Assembly: GCA_004558035.1 (NCBI GenBank)
Contig: SFEJ01000026.1
Coordinates: forward strand, 1 to 32,748
Length of the DNA stretch: 32,748 nucleotides
Direction of reading: 5' to 3'
From: Opitutia bacterium
Lineage (GTDB): Bacteria > Verrucomicrobiota > Verrucomicrobiae > Opitutales > UBA953
Shown here: positions 7,589-15,472 of the stretch, in pieces
How the letters are laid out: the number at the start of each line of letters is the position of its first letter
How positions within the stretch are numbered: the first letter of the stretch is position 1
Position numbers and translations under genes: made by a program
Notes under the pieces: generated by a model
What the model was told of the DNA's origin: nothing
Database searches by the model: none
What the model saw: only the letters and a program-made list of their open reading frames with translations

Positions 7589-8850
7589 TCCAAGGAAACC
7601 TGAATGAGCCCCTGGAAAAGCCCGTTGCAGTAGGGGCGTTCCCGCGTCGAGACGCCCATGTCGCGCAGCAGCGCGGGAACGTTGCCGGGCGCGTCGCCGA
7701 GAAACCAGTGGAACCACCACGCCGAAAGATCCGCGGCGCCGGACGCGCTCGCCAGCGGCAGAAACGCGTCCACGAGCAGCGTGTCGAGGCGCGTTCCGCC
7801 GAGCGTTCCCGCGAAGATTCCGTCGGCGATTTCCCGACGCAGGGCGCGCATTTTTCCGCGCGCGCGGAAGTTTTTGGAGCCGAGCCCGGCGTTGAATTTT
7901 TCCGTTCCCGGGAGCGCCGCGAGCGTCTTCCGCAACTGCCGCGCCCAGGCGGGATTTTTTTCGAGCAGCGTCAGATACTGTTCGAGCCGCCGCGCGGGCA
8001 GATTCGCCGGGCGCGTTCCCGCGAGGCGCCAATGCCCCGCCTCCGCCGCGTAAAGCTTTTCCGCGCCCATCAGCAGCATCGTGCTCGGCGAAAAGCGCGT
8101 CGCGAGCCGCGACATCGCCTCGCGGTTGCGCCGCAGCCCGAGCGTCTCGAGCGCGATCCGGTGCGCGAGCGTGCCCCAGTCCGGCGCGTCCTCGAGCCGC
8201 CGCGCCATGAAGCGCACCTTCTGCGTCCAGCGCGAAAACGCCGCCGCGCGCAGCCGCGGGAAGCGCTCGTCTTCGGGCACGGCGAAGAGCTTCGCGCGCA
8301 GGTCCTCGGCGCCGTCGCCGCGCCCCTCAATTTCCGCGAGCGCCTCTTCCGACGCGTATTCCTCGATGTCGCGCTTCAGATGCGGCAGCAGCAGAAACGT
8401 CTCCATCGTCCCGCCCGAGGAGTTTTCGCGCGGGAACGCGCCCGCAGCCGGCGGGAACGCGAGCACGTGCAGCACGACGTTGCCGTAGAGCGGATTCGCC
8501 GCGTGGCCGTGCGCCTTCCAGTCTTCCGCGTAAAAATGGATCTCCACGTCGCCGCGCACGCGCACGCCGTCGATCAGCAGCTCCGCGCCGAGAAAATCGG
8601 GACCGTCGAGCCGGTTCCACGTTCCCGCGGAAACGATTTCGAGCGGCTTTCCGCCGAGCGTCGTCAGCCCGTCGCGCCGGAAATCGCCGCGGCGCCAGAT
8701 GCTCTGCACGACGCGCTCGGGAACGCTGACCGGTCCGAAAAGCCCCTGCATTTCGGCGACGCGGTCGGGCGCGTTCCCGCCGCCGACGGACTTCGCGTAA
8801 TCGGCTTCGGCGCGCGGCGCGGATCCGGAATTTCGCGTTTCGGGCGTCAT
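7582..8850 (-). CDS. DUF2851 family protein
   Basis: 422 residues. The N-terminal half carries the conserved block of this family: W78-N79 and DGPDF at 82-86, GDVEIH at 100-105, DWKAHGH at 110-116, and LYGNVVLHVLAF after that. The family is found in Bacteroidota, Chlorobi and Verrucomicrobiota and has no established function. No signal peptide or membrane segment is seen, so it is probably cytosolic. Residues 1-33 are low in conserved features, and a later start such as M34 (MQGLFGPVSVPE) is possible. It lies 40 bases after the small YqaE-type gene and probably shares its transcript. The 3' end runs into a GTGACGAAGT array that supplies the stop codon. Confidence 0.85.
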   Translation of the reverse strand: MTPETRNSGSAPRAEADYAKSVGGGNAPDRVAEMQGLFGPVSVPERVVQSIWRRGDFRRDGLTTLGGKPLEIVSAGTWNRLDGPDFLGAELLIDGVRVRGDVEIHFYAEDWKAHGHAANPLYGNVVLHVLAFPPAAGAFPRENSSGGTMETFLLLPHLKRDIEEYASEEALAEIEGRGDGAEDLRAKLFAVPEDERFPRLRAAAFSRWTQKVRFMARRLEDAPDWGTLAHRIALETLGLRRNREAMSRLATRFSPSTMLLMGAEKLYAAEAGHWRLAGTRPANLPARRLEQYLTLLEKNPAWARQLRKTLAALPGTEKFNAGLGSKNFRARGKMRALRREIADGIFAGTLGGTRLDTLLVDAFLPLASASGAADLSAWWFHWFLGDAPGNVPALLRDMGVSTRERPYCNGLFQGLIQVSLER

Positions 8851-8890
8851 CGTCGCGGGGATTTTTCGGAACGTCGCGGCGAAGCGCGCG

Positions 8891-9085
8891 TCAGCGGCGG
8901 CGCATCGCGTCGATGAGCTCGGCGTTGCGTTCCCGCGCCTTCGTGTCCATCACGACGAGAATCGCGTGAATCATGCCCGGCACGTAGAAGAACAGGCAGA
9001 GAATCAGGTTCAGAAAAGCCTGAAAGGGCTTGCCGCAAAGCAGCACGGCGACGGGAGGAAGCAGAATGGCGACCAGATAAAGCAT
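8891..9085 (-). CDS. YqaE/Pmp3 family small membrane proteolipid
   Basis: 64 residues with two hydrophobic segments (about 2-18 and 23-45) joined by the short GKPFQAF turn, then a charged tail rich in Lys, Arg and Glu. This is the UPF0057/Pmp3 pattern, including LPPVAVLL and the PGMIHAILVV second helix. Members sit in the cytoplasmic membrane, and in yeast and plants influence membrane potential and salt tolerance; the bacterial role is not settled. It lies between tgt (87 bases away) and the DUF2851 gene (40 bases). A TAAATC hexamer 12 bases upstream could be a -10 element. There is no Shine-Dalgarno. Confidence 0.9.
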   Translation of the reverse strand: MLYLVAILLPPVAVLLCGKPFQAFLNLILCLFFYVPGMIHAILVVMDTKARERNAELIDAMRRR

Positions 9086-9172
9086 GGCGAAAACGAAGAT
9101 TTACGGGAACGCTATCCGTTCGCGCGCGCGCAATCAAGCGAGAATCCGAAGCGCGCCCGTTCCCGCGGCGGC

Positions 9173-10342
9173 TCAGTCTTTCGCGTTCCCGCGTTTCCGC
9201 GCGGCTTCGCCCGCCTCGTAGCGCGCGCACCATTCGCGCGACCACGGCGTGAAGTCGCCCGCCTCGATGTGTTCCCGCGCCTGCCGCATCAGGTCCTGGA
9301 AGAAGTGGATGTTGTGGATGCTCAGCAGCGTCGAGGAAAGCATTTCGCCCGAGACGTAAAGATGGCGCAGATACGCGCGCGAGAAGCGGCGGCACGTGTA
9401 GTTGTCCAGCCCTTCGACGAGCGGGGATTCGTCGAGCCTGTATTTTTCGTTCTTGATGTTGATCGTGCCGTCCGGCGTGAACGCCGTGCCGTGGCGCGCG
9501 AGTCGTGTCGGCATCACGCAGTCGAACATGTCCGCGCCGAGCGCGATCATCTTCAGCAGCTGCGGCGGCGTGCCCACGCCCATGACGTAGCGCGGCCTGA
9601 AATGCGGGAGAAACGGCGTGCTCGCTGCGACCTGCTGCAGCATCTCCGGCTCGGGCTCGCCGACGGAGACGCCACCGATCGCGTAGCCGGGAAAATCCGC
9701 CTGCGCGAGCGCCTCGGCGCATTCCCGCCGCAAGTCGTCGTACACGCCGCCCTGCACGATGCCGAAGACGTGGTGCCCGGCGGCGATGAAGCCGTCGTCG
9801 ATCGCGTGGCCGAGAAATTCCCGCGCCCAGCGCAGCGTCGTGCGGTTCGCGTCGGCGACGTCGCGTTTCGTCGCCGGGAACGGCGGGCAGATGTCGAGCA
9901 CCATCGCGACGTCGCTCCCGAGCGCGCTCTGGATGTCGAGGCAGCTGCGCGGCGTGAGCGTGATGCGCGAGCCGTCCAGGTGCGACGCGAACGTGATGCC
10001 CGCGTCGGTGATCTTGCGCAGCTTGGAGAGCGAAAAGACCTGGAACCCGCCGGAATCGGTGAGAATCGGGCCGTCCCAGTCCATGAATTTATGCAGCCCG
10101 CCGAGCGCGCGCACCGTCTGCGGCCCCGGGCGCAGATTGAGGTGATACGTGTTGCCGAGAATGATCTGCGCGCCCGTCTCCTTCACCTGTGCGGGCGTGA
10201 GCGACTTGACCGTCCCCTGCGTGCCGACGGGCATGAACACGGGCGTCTGCACGACGCCGTGAAGCGTGCGCAGTTCGCATCGCCGCGCCGCGCTCGCGGG
10301 ATCCGTCTTCAGAACGGTGAAATGGCTTTCGGAAGTCTGCAT
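9173..10342 (-). CDS. tgt: tRNA-guanine transglycosylase, zinc site degraded
   Basis: 389 residues. Tgt exchanges guanine-34 of GUN-anticodon tRNAs for preQ1 in queuosine synthesis. The active-site residues are present: D96 in LTDSGGFQVF, D150 and C152 in MVLDICPPFP, the substrate loop GGVSVGEP (223-230), and the nucleophile D274 in DMFDCVMPTR. The C-terminal zinc site normally reads C-x-C-x2-C-x25-H. Here only the last Cys (C317, in NYTCRRFSRAYLRHL) and the His (H343) remain, exactly 25 residues apart. The first two Cys positions are L312 and N314. The fold around them is otherwise normal, so the enzyme may be zinc-free or weakened. The start at 10342 fits family length; TACGAT lies 14 bases upstream. 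No other queuosine gene is in the window. Confidence 0.95.
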   Translation of the reverse strand: MQTSESHFTVLKTDPASAARRCELRTLHGVVQTPVFMPVGTQGTVKSLTPAQVKETGAQIILGNTYHLNLRPGPQTVRALGGLHKFMDWDGPILTDSGGFQVFSLSKLRKITDAGITFASHLDGSRITLTPRSCLDIQSALGSDVAMVLDICPPFPATKRDVADANRTTLRWAREFLGHAIDDGFIAAGHHVFGIVQGGVYDDLRRECAEALAQADFPGYAIGGVSVGEPEPEMLQQVAASTPFLPHFRPRYVMGVGTPPQLLKMIALGADMFDCVMPTRLARHGTAFTPDGTINIKNEKYRLDESPLVEGLDNYTCRRFSRAYLRHLYVSGEMLSSTLLSIHNIHFFQDLMRQAREHIEAGDFTPWSREWCARYEAGEAARKRGNAKD

Positions 10343-10356
10343 GTCGAAAGCGCAGC

Positions 10357-10362
10357 ATCGTA
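10357..10362 (-). promoter_or_regulatory. -10-like TACGAT upstream of tgt
   Basis: Minus-strand TACGAT ends 14 bases before the tgt ATG, in a 140-base gap after the ligase gene. A transcript from it would have a leader of only about 5-8 bases. No good -35 is seen. Confidence 0.35.
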
Positions 10363-10482
10363 GCAAAACCGCGCCCGCGCGGGAAGCGCGGAATTGCCGC
10401 GGGAACGCGCGGGAGATTTTTGATTTTTTCAAAACCTTCCGTCGGCTCGGCGGTTTTCTTCGCGTCCGAAAGCAATCCGCGC

Positions 10483-11646
10483 TTAGGAGATCTTCAGCGC
10501 GCGGGCGAGAGCGTCGCGGTCGAGCTTGCCCTTGGCGTCGAGCGGGAGCGCGGGAACGGCGACGAAGCGCTTCGGCAGCATGAACGCGGGAAGGCGTTCC
10601 CGCAGGCGCGCCGCGAGATCGTCCGGGAACGGCGGCACGACGAGCGCGACGACGCGCGCGCCCCATTCCGCGTCGGGCTCGCCGACGACCATCGCCGCCG
10701 CCGCGCCGCAGGCCCGCAGCGCGTCCTCCACGATGAGCGGGTCGATTTTTTCGCCGCCGGAATTGACGTGCCGGTCCGCGCGCCCGCGCACGAGCAGACG
10801 CCCGTCGGGGAGCAGCTCGCCTTCGTCGTTCGTGAGAAAGACGCCGCCCGGATTCGGCGCGAGCGCGCCGTCGTCGAGCAGCGTTTCGCCGAGCGATTCC
10901 GCGGCGAGCGCGATGCGCGCGTCCGCGCTGTTCAGCGCAATCTTTGCGTGCGGCAGCGGCGTTCCCGCCAGGCGCGGCGGCGCGTCGCCGAGCCGCCAAA
11001 GCGCGACGAGCGAAGCCGTCTCCGTCATGCCGTAGCCGACACCGAGCGGCAGCTTTTCGCGCTCCGCAGCGTCGAGCAGATCGGCGGGAACGGCGGCGCC
11101 GCCGAGCAGAATGAAATCGAATCCGCGCAGCCACGCCGCGCCGTCGCTCCGCGCGAGCAGACGCCGCAGCTGCGTCGGCACGAGCGAGTTCATCCAGAAT
11201 TCCGACGCGCCGCCGCGGAATTTCGGGAGCGCGTCGCCCTCGTGAAAACCGAAGCTTTCCGCGACGAAGAGCTTTCCGCCCGAAACGCGGGAGCGCACGA
11301 ACGGCATCAGCCCGCCGACGTGCCACGGCGGCAGACACGCGAAGCAGTGGAGCGGTGTTCCCGCGGGAAGCTTCAACGCGCGGATCAGCGCGCGCGCGCT
11401 CGCCTCGAACGTCCGCGGCGCGTGCGCGACGAAGCGGATTTTCCCGCCGCTGCCGCCGCTCGCGACGAAGACGCGCCCCGATCCGCCGTCGCGGGAACGC
11501 GCCGCGAACGCCGCCGCGAGCCGTTCCGCCTCGCGCCGCTGGTCGGCGCTCCACTGCGGGTTCATCAGAAAAACGTCGCGCGTCCCGCCGTAGATTTCGG
11601 CGAAACGCGCGAAGAAGGCGCGCGGCGAAGATTCGGAAAGCAGCAT
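10483..11646 (-). CDS. AMP-forming acyl-CoA ligase, MenE-like
   Basis: 387 residues of the ANL adenylating superfamily, shorter than most members (450-550) because the N-terminal region is reduced. Visible motifs are the phosphate loop ASGGSGGK (62-69, normally TSGTTGxPK), GYGMTET at 204-210, GRADRHVNSGGEK at 288-300, and the C-terminal AKGKLDRD with catalytic Lys K374. The small size and the GRADRHVNSGGEKIDP block resemble o-succinylbenzoate-CoA ligase (MenE) of menaquinone synthesis. No other men gene is in the window, so the substrate is inferred only and no symbol is given. The gene starts 18 bases after argD, which suggests a shared transcript. The Gly-rich loop lacking the usual Thr pair is slightly unusual. 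Confidence 0.75.
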   Translation of the reverse strand: MLLSESSPRAFFARFAEIYGGTRDVFLMNPQWSADQRREAERLAAAFAARSRDGGSGRVFVASGGSGGKIRFVAHAPRTFEASARALIRALKLPAGTPLHCFACLPPWHVGGLMPFVRSRVSGGKLFVAESFGFHEGDALPKFRGGASEFWMNSLVPTQLRRLLARSDGAAWLRGFDFILLGGAAVPADLLDAAEREKLPLGVGYGMTETASLVALWRLGDAPPRLAGTPLPHAKIALNSADARIALAAESLGETLLDDGALAPNPGGVFLTNDEGELLPDGRLLVRGRADRHVNSGGEKIDPLIVEDALRACGAAAAMVVGEPDAEWGARVVALVVPPFPDDLAARLRERLPAFMLPKRFVAVPALPLDAKGKLDRDALARALKIS

Positions 11647-11664
11647 GGCGCGGCGACGGGAACG

Positions 11665-12876
11665 TCACTCCGCGGCGGAGAAGACGCGGCGGAGGATTTC
11701 GACGCTTTCGTCCAGCTCGGCGACGCTCGCGTTCAGCGGCGGCAGGAGGCGGATCACGTTGTTGCCCGCGCCGACGCAGAGCAGCCCGGCTTCGCGCAGC
11801 TTCGCGATCCACGGCGCGGGTGCTTCGCGGAACTTCAGCCCGCTCATGTAGCCGACGCCGCGCACTTCGACGAGAATTTCCGGGAAGTCGCGCACGAGCC
11901 CGGCGAGCCGTTCCCGCCACGCGGGAGCGCGCTCGGCGACGCGTTCGACGAGCTTTTCCGCGTCGAGCGTCTCGAACACCGCGAGCGCCGCCGCGCACGC
12001 CATCGGGTTGCCGCCGAACGTCGTGCCGTGCGAGCCCGCGTGAAAGAGCGCGGCGAGCTCGTCGCGCATCCACACGGCGCCGATCGGGAAGCCGCCGCCG
12101 AGCCCCTTCGCCATCGAAAAGCAGTCGGGAACGACGCCCGAAAGCTCGAAGCCGAAGAGCTTGCCCGTGCGCCCGACGCCGCACTGAATCTCGTCGCACA
12201 TGAGGAGCACGCCGCGCTCGTCGCAGAGTTCCCGCAGCGCGCGCATGAACTCGGGCGTCGCGGGCGTGAGGCCGCTTTCGCCCTGCACGGGCTCGAGCAG
12301 CACGGCGGCGGTCTCGCCGTCGATCGCCGCGCGGAAGCTCTCGATGTCGTTGAGCCTGGCGACGACGACGCCCGGCGTCAGCGGGCGGAATCCGTTCTGA
12401 ATCTTTTCCTGCGGCGTCGCCGCCATCGTGCCGAAAAGCCGCCCGTGAAACGCGTTTTCGCAGACGACGACCTTGTAGATTTTTCCTTCCTCGCCGCCCG
12501 CGCGGGAACGCCCGAAAAGGCGCGAGACCTTGAGCTGGCACTCGTTCGCCTCGGCGCCGCTGTTGCAGAAAAACACCTTGCCGCCGCCCATGTGGCGCAC
12601 GATGCGCTCGGCGACGCGCGGCGCGTTCTCGTTCACGAAAAGATTGCTGCAGTGCGCGAGCTTCGCGGCCTGCTCCTGCACGCGCTTCACCCAGTGCGGA
12701 TGCGCGTGCCCGAGCGCGAGCACGGCGATGCCCGACGAAAAGTCGAGGTATTCCTTGCCGTCTTCGTCCCAGACGCGGGAACCCTGCCCGCGCGCGAGCG
12801 CGACGGGCGGAAGCCCGTAGTTGCCGAGCATGTTTTCTTTCCAAAGTTCGATGGAGTGCGACATGATGCGCTTCAT
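11665..12876 (-). CDS. argD: Acetylornithine aminotransferase
   Basis: 403 residues from the ATG at 12876, a class III PLP-dependent transaminase. It converts N-acetylglutamate semialdehyde to N-acetylornithine in arginine synthesis and may also serve lysine synthesis. The family blocks are present: DFSSGIAVLALGHAHP, the cofactor-phosphate segment NSGAEANE (105-112), ENAFHGRLFGT, D228 in MCDEIQCGVGRTG, and the PLP lysine K257 in FSMAKGLGGGFPIGA. GTTFGGNPMACAAAL follows. Three in-frame ATGs compete (12909, 12876, 12864); GGAG 4 bases before 12876 favours that one. It lies 49 bases after lnt and 18 before the ligase gene, inside the long minus-strand block. No other arg genes are adjacent. Ornithine aminotransferase activity cannot be excluded from sequence alone. 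Confidence 0.92.
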   Translation of the reverse strand: MKRIMSHSIELWKENMLGNYGLPPVALARGQGSRVWDEDGKEYLDFSSGIAVLALGHAHPHWVKRVQEQAAKLAHCSNLFVNENAPRVAERIVRHMGGGKVFFCNSGAEANECQLKVSRLFGRSRAGGEEGKIYKVVVCENAFHGRLFGTMAATPQEKIQNGFRPLTPGVVVARLNDIESFRAAIDGETAAVLLEPVQGESGLTPATPEFMRALRELCDERGVLLMCDEIQCGVGRTGKLFGFELSGVVPDCFSMAKGLGGGFPIGAVWMRDELAALFHAGSHGTTFGGNPMACAAALAVFETLDAEKLVERVAERAPAWRERLAGLVRDFPEILVEVRGVGYMSGLKFREAPAPWIAKLREAGLLCVGAGNNVIRLLPPLNASVAELDESVEILRRVFSAAE

Positions 12877-12925
12877 CAAACTCCGTTCCCGCGCGCTTGG
12901 CAAAGCCATATTTGCGCGCCCGCGC

Positions 12926-14677
12926 TCAGCGCGGATTCCTTTCGGCGAACGAGCGGCGCAGAAGGCGCGCGACGGCGGCGAGGGCGAAGAACCCCGCGCC
13001 GACGAAGACGAGCCAGTCGCCGTGCAGCGCGTAAAACGTCGGCGACGCCGCGCGGCGCCCGTAGACGTCGAAACGCCCGACGCCGCGGAAATAGATGCTC
13101 CCGGCCGCGTCGGTCATCGGCTGAATCTGCCCGATCGGCGAAATCACGCCGCTCCAGCCCGCGTTCCCGCAGCGCACGACGGGAACGCCGAGCGAAACCG
13201 CCTGCATCACGGAATGCGCCATGTGCTGGTGCGCGCCCGCCTCGCGGCCGTACCACGCGTCGTTCGTGACGACGACGAGCGCCTCCGCGCCCGCCGCGAC
13301 GCACTCGCGCCCGAGCTCCGGGAAGACGTCCTCGTAGCACACGAGCGCGCCGAGCCGCAGCACGCGGTTTTCGCGGGAACGCACGAGAAGCGGCTCCGCC
13401 GACGCGCCCGGCACGCAGTCGCTCGCCACGGGAACGACCTTGCGCAGCGGCAGCACGTCCGCGAGCGGCACGTATTCGCCGAACGGCACGAGATGGCGCT
13501 TCGCCGCGAACGCGTCCGCGAGCCCGAAGCGCGGATCGACGACGTGCACGGAATTGTGATACGCGTCCGCCGGGGCGCCGCCCGCCGTTTCCGCGGGCGC
13601 GACGGCGCCGACGACGAGCGCCGTTCCCGCCTCGCGCGCGAGCCCTTTCAGAAACGCCGCGAAGCCGTTTGCGTCGCTTTTTTCCAGGGGAAAGACGGGC
13701 ATCGCCGCCTCCGGCCAGAGCACGAAATCCAAATCCGTCGCGAGGCGTTTTCCGCCCTCGGCGCGGCGCTTCCGTTCCGCCGCGAGCGCGCTTTCCGCCT
13801 GCGGAAACGTCGCGACGGGGCGTTCCCGCGAAAGCGTCGGCGCGGCGAGCGTCAGCGTCTCGAGCACGCGCAGATTTTCGGAGACGCGGCGCGCGTCCCA
13901 CTTCGCGTTCGGGTCGAAATCCGTCTGCACGGCGGCGAAGGAGAATTTCTTCTCCGCGCCGCGGTCGTATTCGACGCATGAATACGCGAACACGACGACG
14001 GAGGCGAACACGGGCGCGAGCGCGAGATAAAATTCCGGGCAGAACGTCCGCAGAAATCCGAAGGGCGACGGCGACGCGGGCGCGACGCGCGCCTCGATGA
14101 ACTGCCGCCGCAGGTAGCGCGCCAGTCCGAGATTGAAGAAGATCACCGTCGCGCTCGCGGCGGGCGTTCCCGCGAAACGGCACAGCGCCAGCGCCGCCGG
14201 GAAATCCCACTGCGTCGCGCCGATCGGCATCCACGGAAAACCCGTCAGAAACCACGTCAGCATCCATTCGAGCACGAGCCACAGCCCCGTCAGCCCGAGC
14301 AGATCGACGACGCGCGACGGGAACGCGCGCTCGCCCGTGCAGCGCGGCATCACGAAACGCAGCGCGACGAACCACAGCCACGGGAACGCCGTGTAGGCGA
14401 GCGGCAGCAGCAGCAGCGCGACCCAGCCCAGCGGCGGATACAGGTGACGCAGCCAGACCAGATTCACGACGCCGGCGAGAAAGCACGCCGCCCAGCTCGC
14501 GGCGAGCCAAGTCTTCCACGCCGGACGGCGCGCCGCCCACAGCGCGAACGGCACGGCGAAGAACCACGCCGCGCCGGAAAGATTCGGCCCCGGCATCGAA
14601 AGCGTCCAGAGCGCGACGGTCAGCGCGACCAGCGCGGGAACGCGCAGCGCGCGCGGAAAAAATTTCGTCGGATTCAT
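12926..14677 (-). CDS. lnt: Apolipoprotein N-acyltransferase
   Basis: 583 residues. Lnt adds the third acyl chain to the N-terminal cysteine of lipoproteins at the outer face of the cytoplasmic membrane, which fits a Gram-negative envelope. About six hydrophobic segments span residues 12-232, followed by a periplasmic nitrilase-type domain and a final membrane helix (about 555-575). The catalytic triad corresponds to E323 (WPEAAMP), K393 (AKRHLVPFGEYVP) and C447 (VCYEDVFPE). The domain holds an extra charged stretch of roughly 30-40 residues (about 280-315) before the catalytic Glu, absent from the E. coli enzyme as I remember it. The start is well supported by AAAGGAG 6 bases upstream. It follows the GDYXXLXY gene by 14 bases, so the two are almost certainly co-transcribed. 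Confidence 0.95.
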   Translation of the reverse strand: MNPTKFFPRALRVPALVALTVALWTLSMPGPNLSGAAWFFAVPFALWAARRPAWKTWLAASWAACFLAGVVNLVWLRHLYPPLGWVALLLLPLAYTAFPWLWFVALRFVMPRCTGERAFPSRVVDLLGLTGLWLVLEWMLTWFLTGFPWMPIGATQWDFPAALALCRFAGTPAASATVIFFNLGLARYLRRQFIEARVAPASPSPFGFLRTFCPEFYLALAPVFASVVVFAYSCVEYDRGAEKKFSFAAVQTDFDPNAKWDARRVSENLRVLETLTLAAPTLSRERPVATFPQAESALAAERKRRAEGGKRLATDLDFVLWPEAAMPVFPLEKSDANGFAAFLKGLAREAGTALVVGAVAPAETAGGAPADAYHNSVHVVDPRFGLADAFAAKRHLVPFGEYVPLADVLPLRKVVPVASDCVPGASAEPLLVRSRENRVLRLGALVCYEDVFPELGRECVAAGAEALVVVTNDAWYGREAGAHQHMAHSVMQAVSLGVPVVRCGNAGWSGVISPIGQIQPMTDAAGSIYFRGVGRFDVYGRRAASPTFYALHGDWLVFVGAGFFALAAVARLLRRSFAERNPR

Positions 14678-14683
14678 CGGCGG

Positions 14684-14690
14684 CTCCTTT
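14684..14690 (-). promoter_or_regulatory. Strong Shine-Dalgarno for lnt
   Basis: Minus-strand AAAGGAG lies 6 bases before the lnt ATG and directly after the stop of the preceding gene. It is one of the few clear ribosome-binding sites in the window and settles the lnt start. Confidence 0.8.
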
Positions 14691-14691
14691 C

Positions 14692-15405
14692 TCAGAATTC
14701 CTCGCCGTCCACGAAGAGGCGCTTCAGGACGGGCGCGCCGTCGTCGCGCAGGAAAAGCTCGGCGGAGACGACGCGCGCGGCGTTCCCGCGGACTTCGGCG
14801 TCGAAGCGCTTCGCCTTTTTCTCGGAAAGGTAGAAGCGTCTGTTCGGAAGTTCGAAGTCGTAGGAGTGCATCGTCACGCCGAACGCGGAATCGAAGACGT
14901 CGTCGAAGGTCTTCGGCGCGGGCGCGTCTTCCGGCCTCCGGAAACGCAGCCACAGCGCGCCGGACCACTTGAGGCGCAGGGCGGCGCGCCCGTTTTCGGG
15001 GTGCGCGTTGAAGTCGATTTTCGGGTCGTCGAAGGTCGCGCGCTCGACTTCCCAGAATCCCGTTCCCGCGTTCGGCGCGAGCACGAGCCAGAATCCGTCG
15101 AGGTTCATCATGAGCGAAGCTTCGCGTTCTTCGGTGAGCCGGTTTATTTCGTCGGCGTGTTTTTCGCGGAGGCGTTCCCGCGCGGCGGCGTCGAGCTTCG
15201 ACGCGGGAACGTCGCGCAGGATTTTGAAATCCAACGGCAGGTAGTGTCCGCGCAGAAGGTCGCGCGGATCGTAGGAGGCGCATTCGAGGCGGAACGTCGG
15301 GTTGTTCGCGCGCTCGCGTTCCCGCGCGGCGGAAACGCAGAAGAGGCCGACGAGCTGCGCGGCGAGAATCAGGACTACGAGAAAAAGGGCGAAACGGGTT
15401 TTCAT
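14692..15405 (-). CDS. GDYXXLXY family protein
   Basis: 237 residues. An N-terminal hydrophobic segment (about 4-26) acts as an uncleaved anchor or signal. It is followed by DPRDLLRGHYLPLDF (46-60), the signature block of the GDYXXLXY family, with His in place of the Asp of the name. A second family block near the C-terminus reads RFYLSEKKAKRFDAEV. The family has no assigned biochemical role. It is usually encoded beside DUF2157 or DUF4401 membrane proteins, and that is the case here: the DUF2157 gene lies 42 bases upstream in transcription order. The two probably form a membrane complex whose soluble part faces the periplasm. The pair is followed directly by lnt. Confidence 0.85.
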   Translation of the reverse strand: MKTRFALFLVVLILAAQLVGLFCVSAARERERANNPTFRLECASYDPRDLLRGHYLPLDFKILRDVPASKLDAAARERLREKHADEINRLTEEREASLMMNLDGFWLVLAPNAGTGFWEVERATFDDPKIDFNAHPENGRAALRLKWSGALWLRFRRPEDAPAPKTFDDVFDSAFGVTMHSYDFELPNRRFYLSEKKAKRFDAEVRGNAARVVSAELFLRDDGAPVLKRLFVDGEEF

Positions 15406-15434
15406 GGAAAAACGGATGCGGAGTTTCTGAAAAT

Positions 15435-15472
15435 TTCTCTTCGGCTTTTAAGCTCTTGGGCTTTCAAGCTCT
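15435..15472. repeat. Tandem 16-mer spanning the DUF2157 stop codon
   Basis: tcggcttttaagctct (15441-15456) and tgggctttcaagctct (15457-15472) are adjacent 16-base units with 14 of 16 bases identical, plus a partial third copy (ttctct, 15435-15440). The DUF2157 stop (TAA on the minus strand, 15448-15450) lies within one unit and the final residues ELESPRA are encoded by the other. Confidence 0.75.

Noticed and set aside
10430..10470. Terminator of the MenE-like gene (AAAACC...GGTTTT)
   Set aside because: Only six A/T-rich end pairs with a poorly paired centre; too weak to list.
10343..12844. Very long minus-strand open frame upstream of and in phase with tgt
   Set aside because: Its translation is Arg/Ala-rich and lies out of frame over the ligase and argD genes, whose own frames carry clear motifs.
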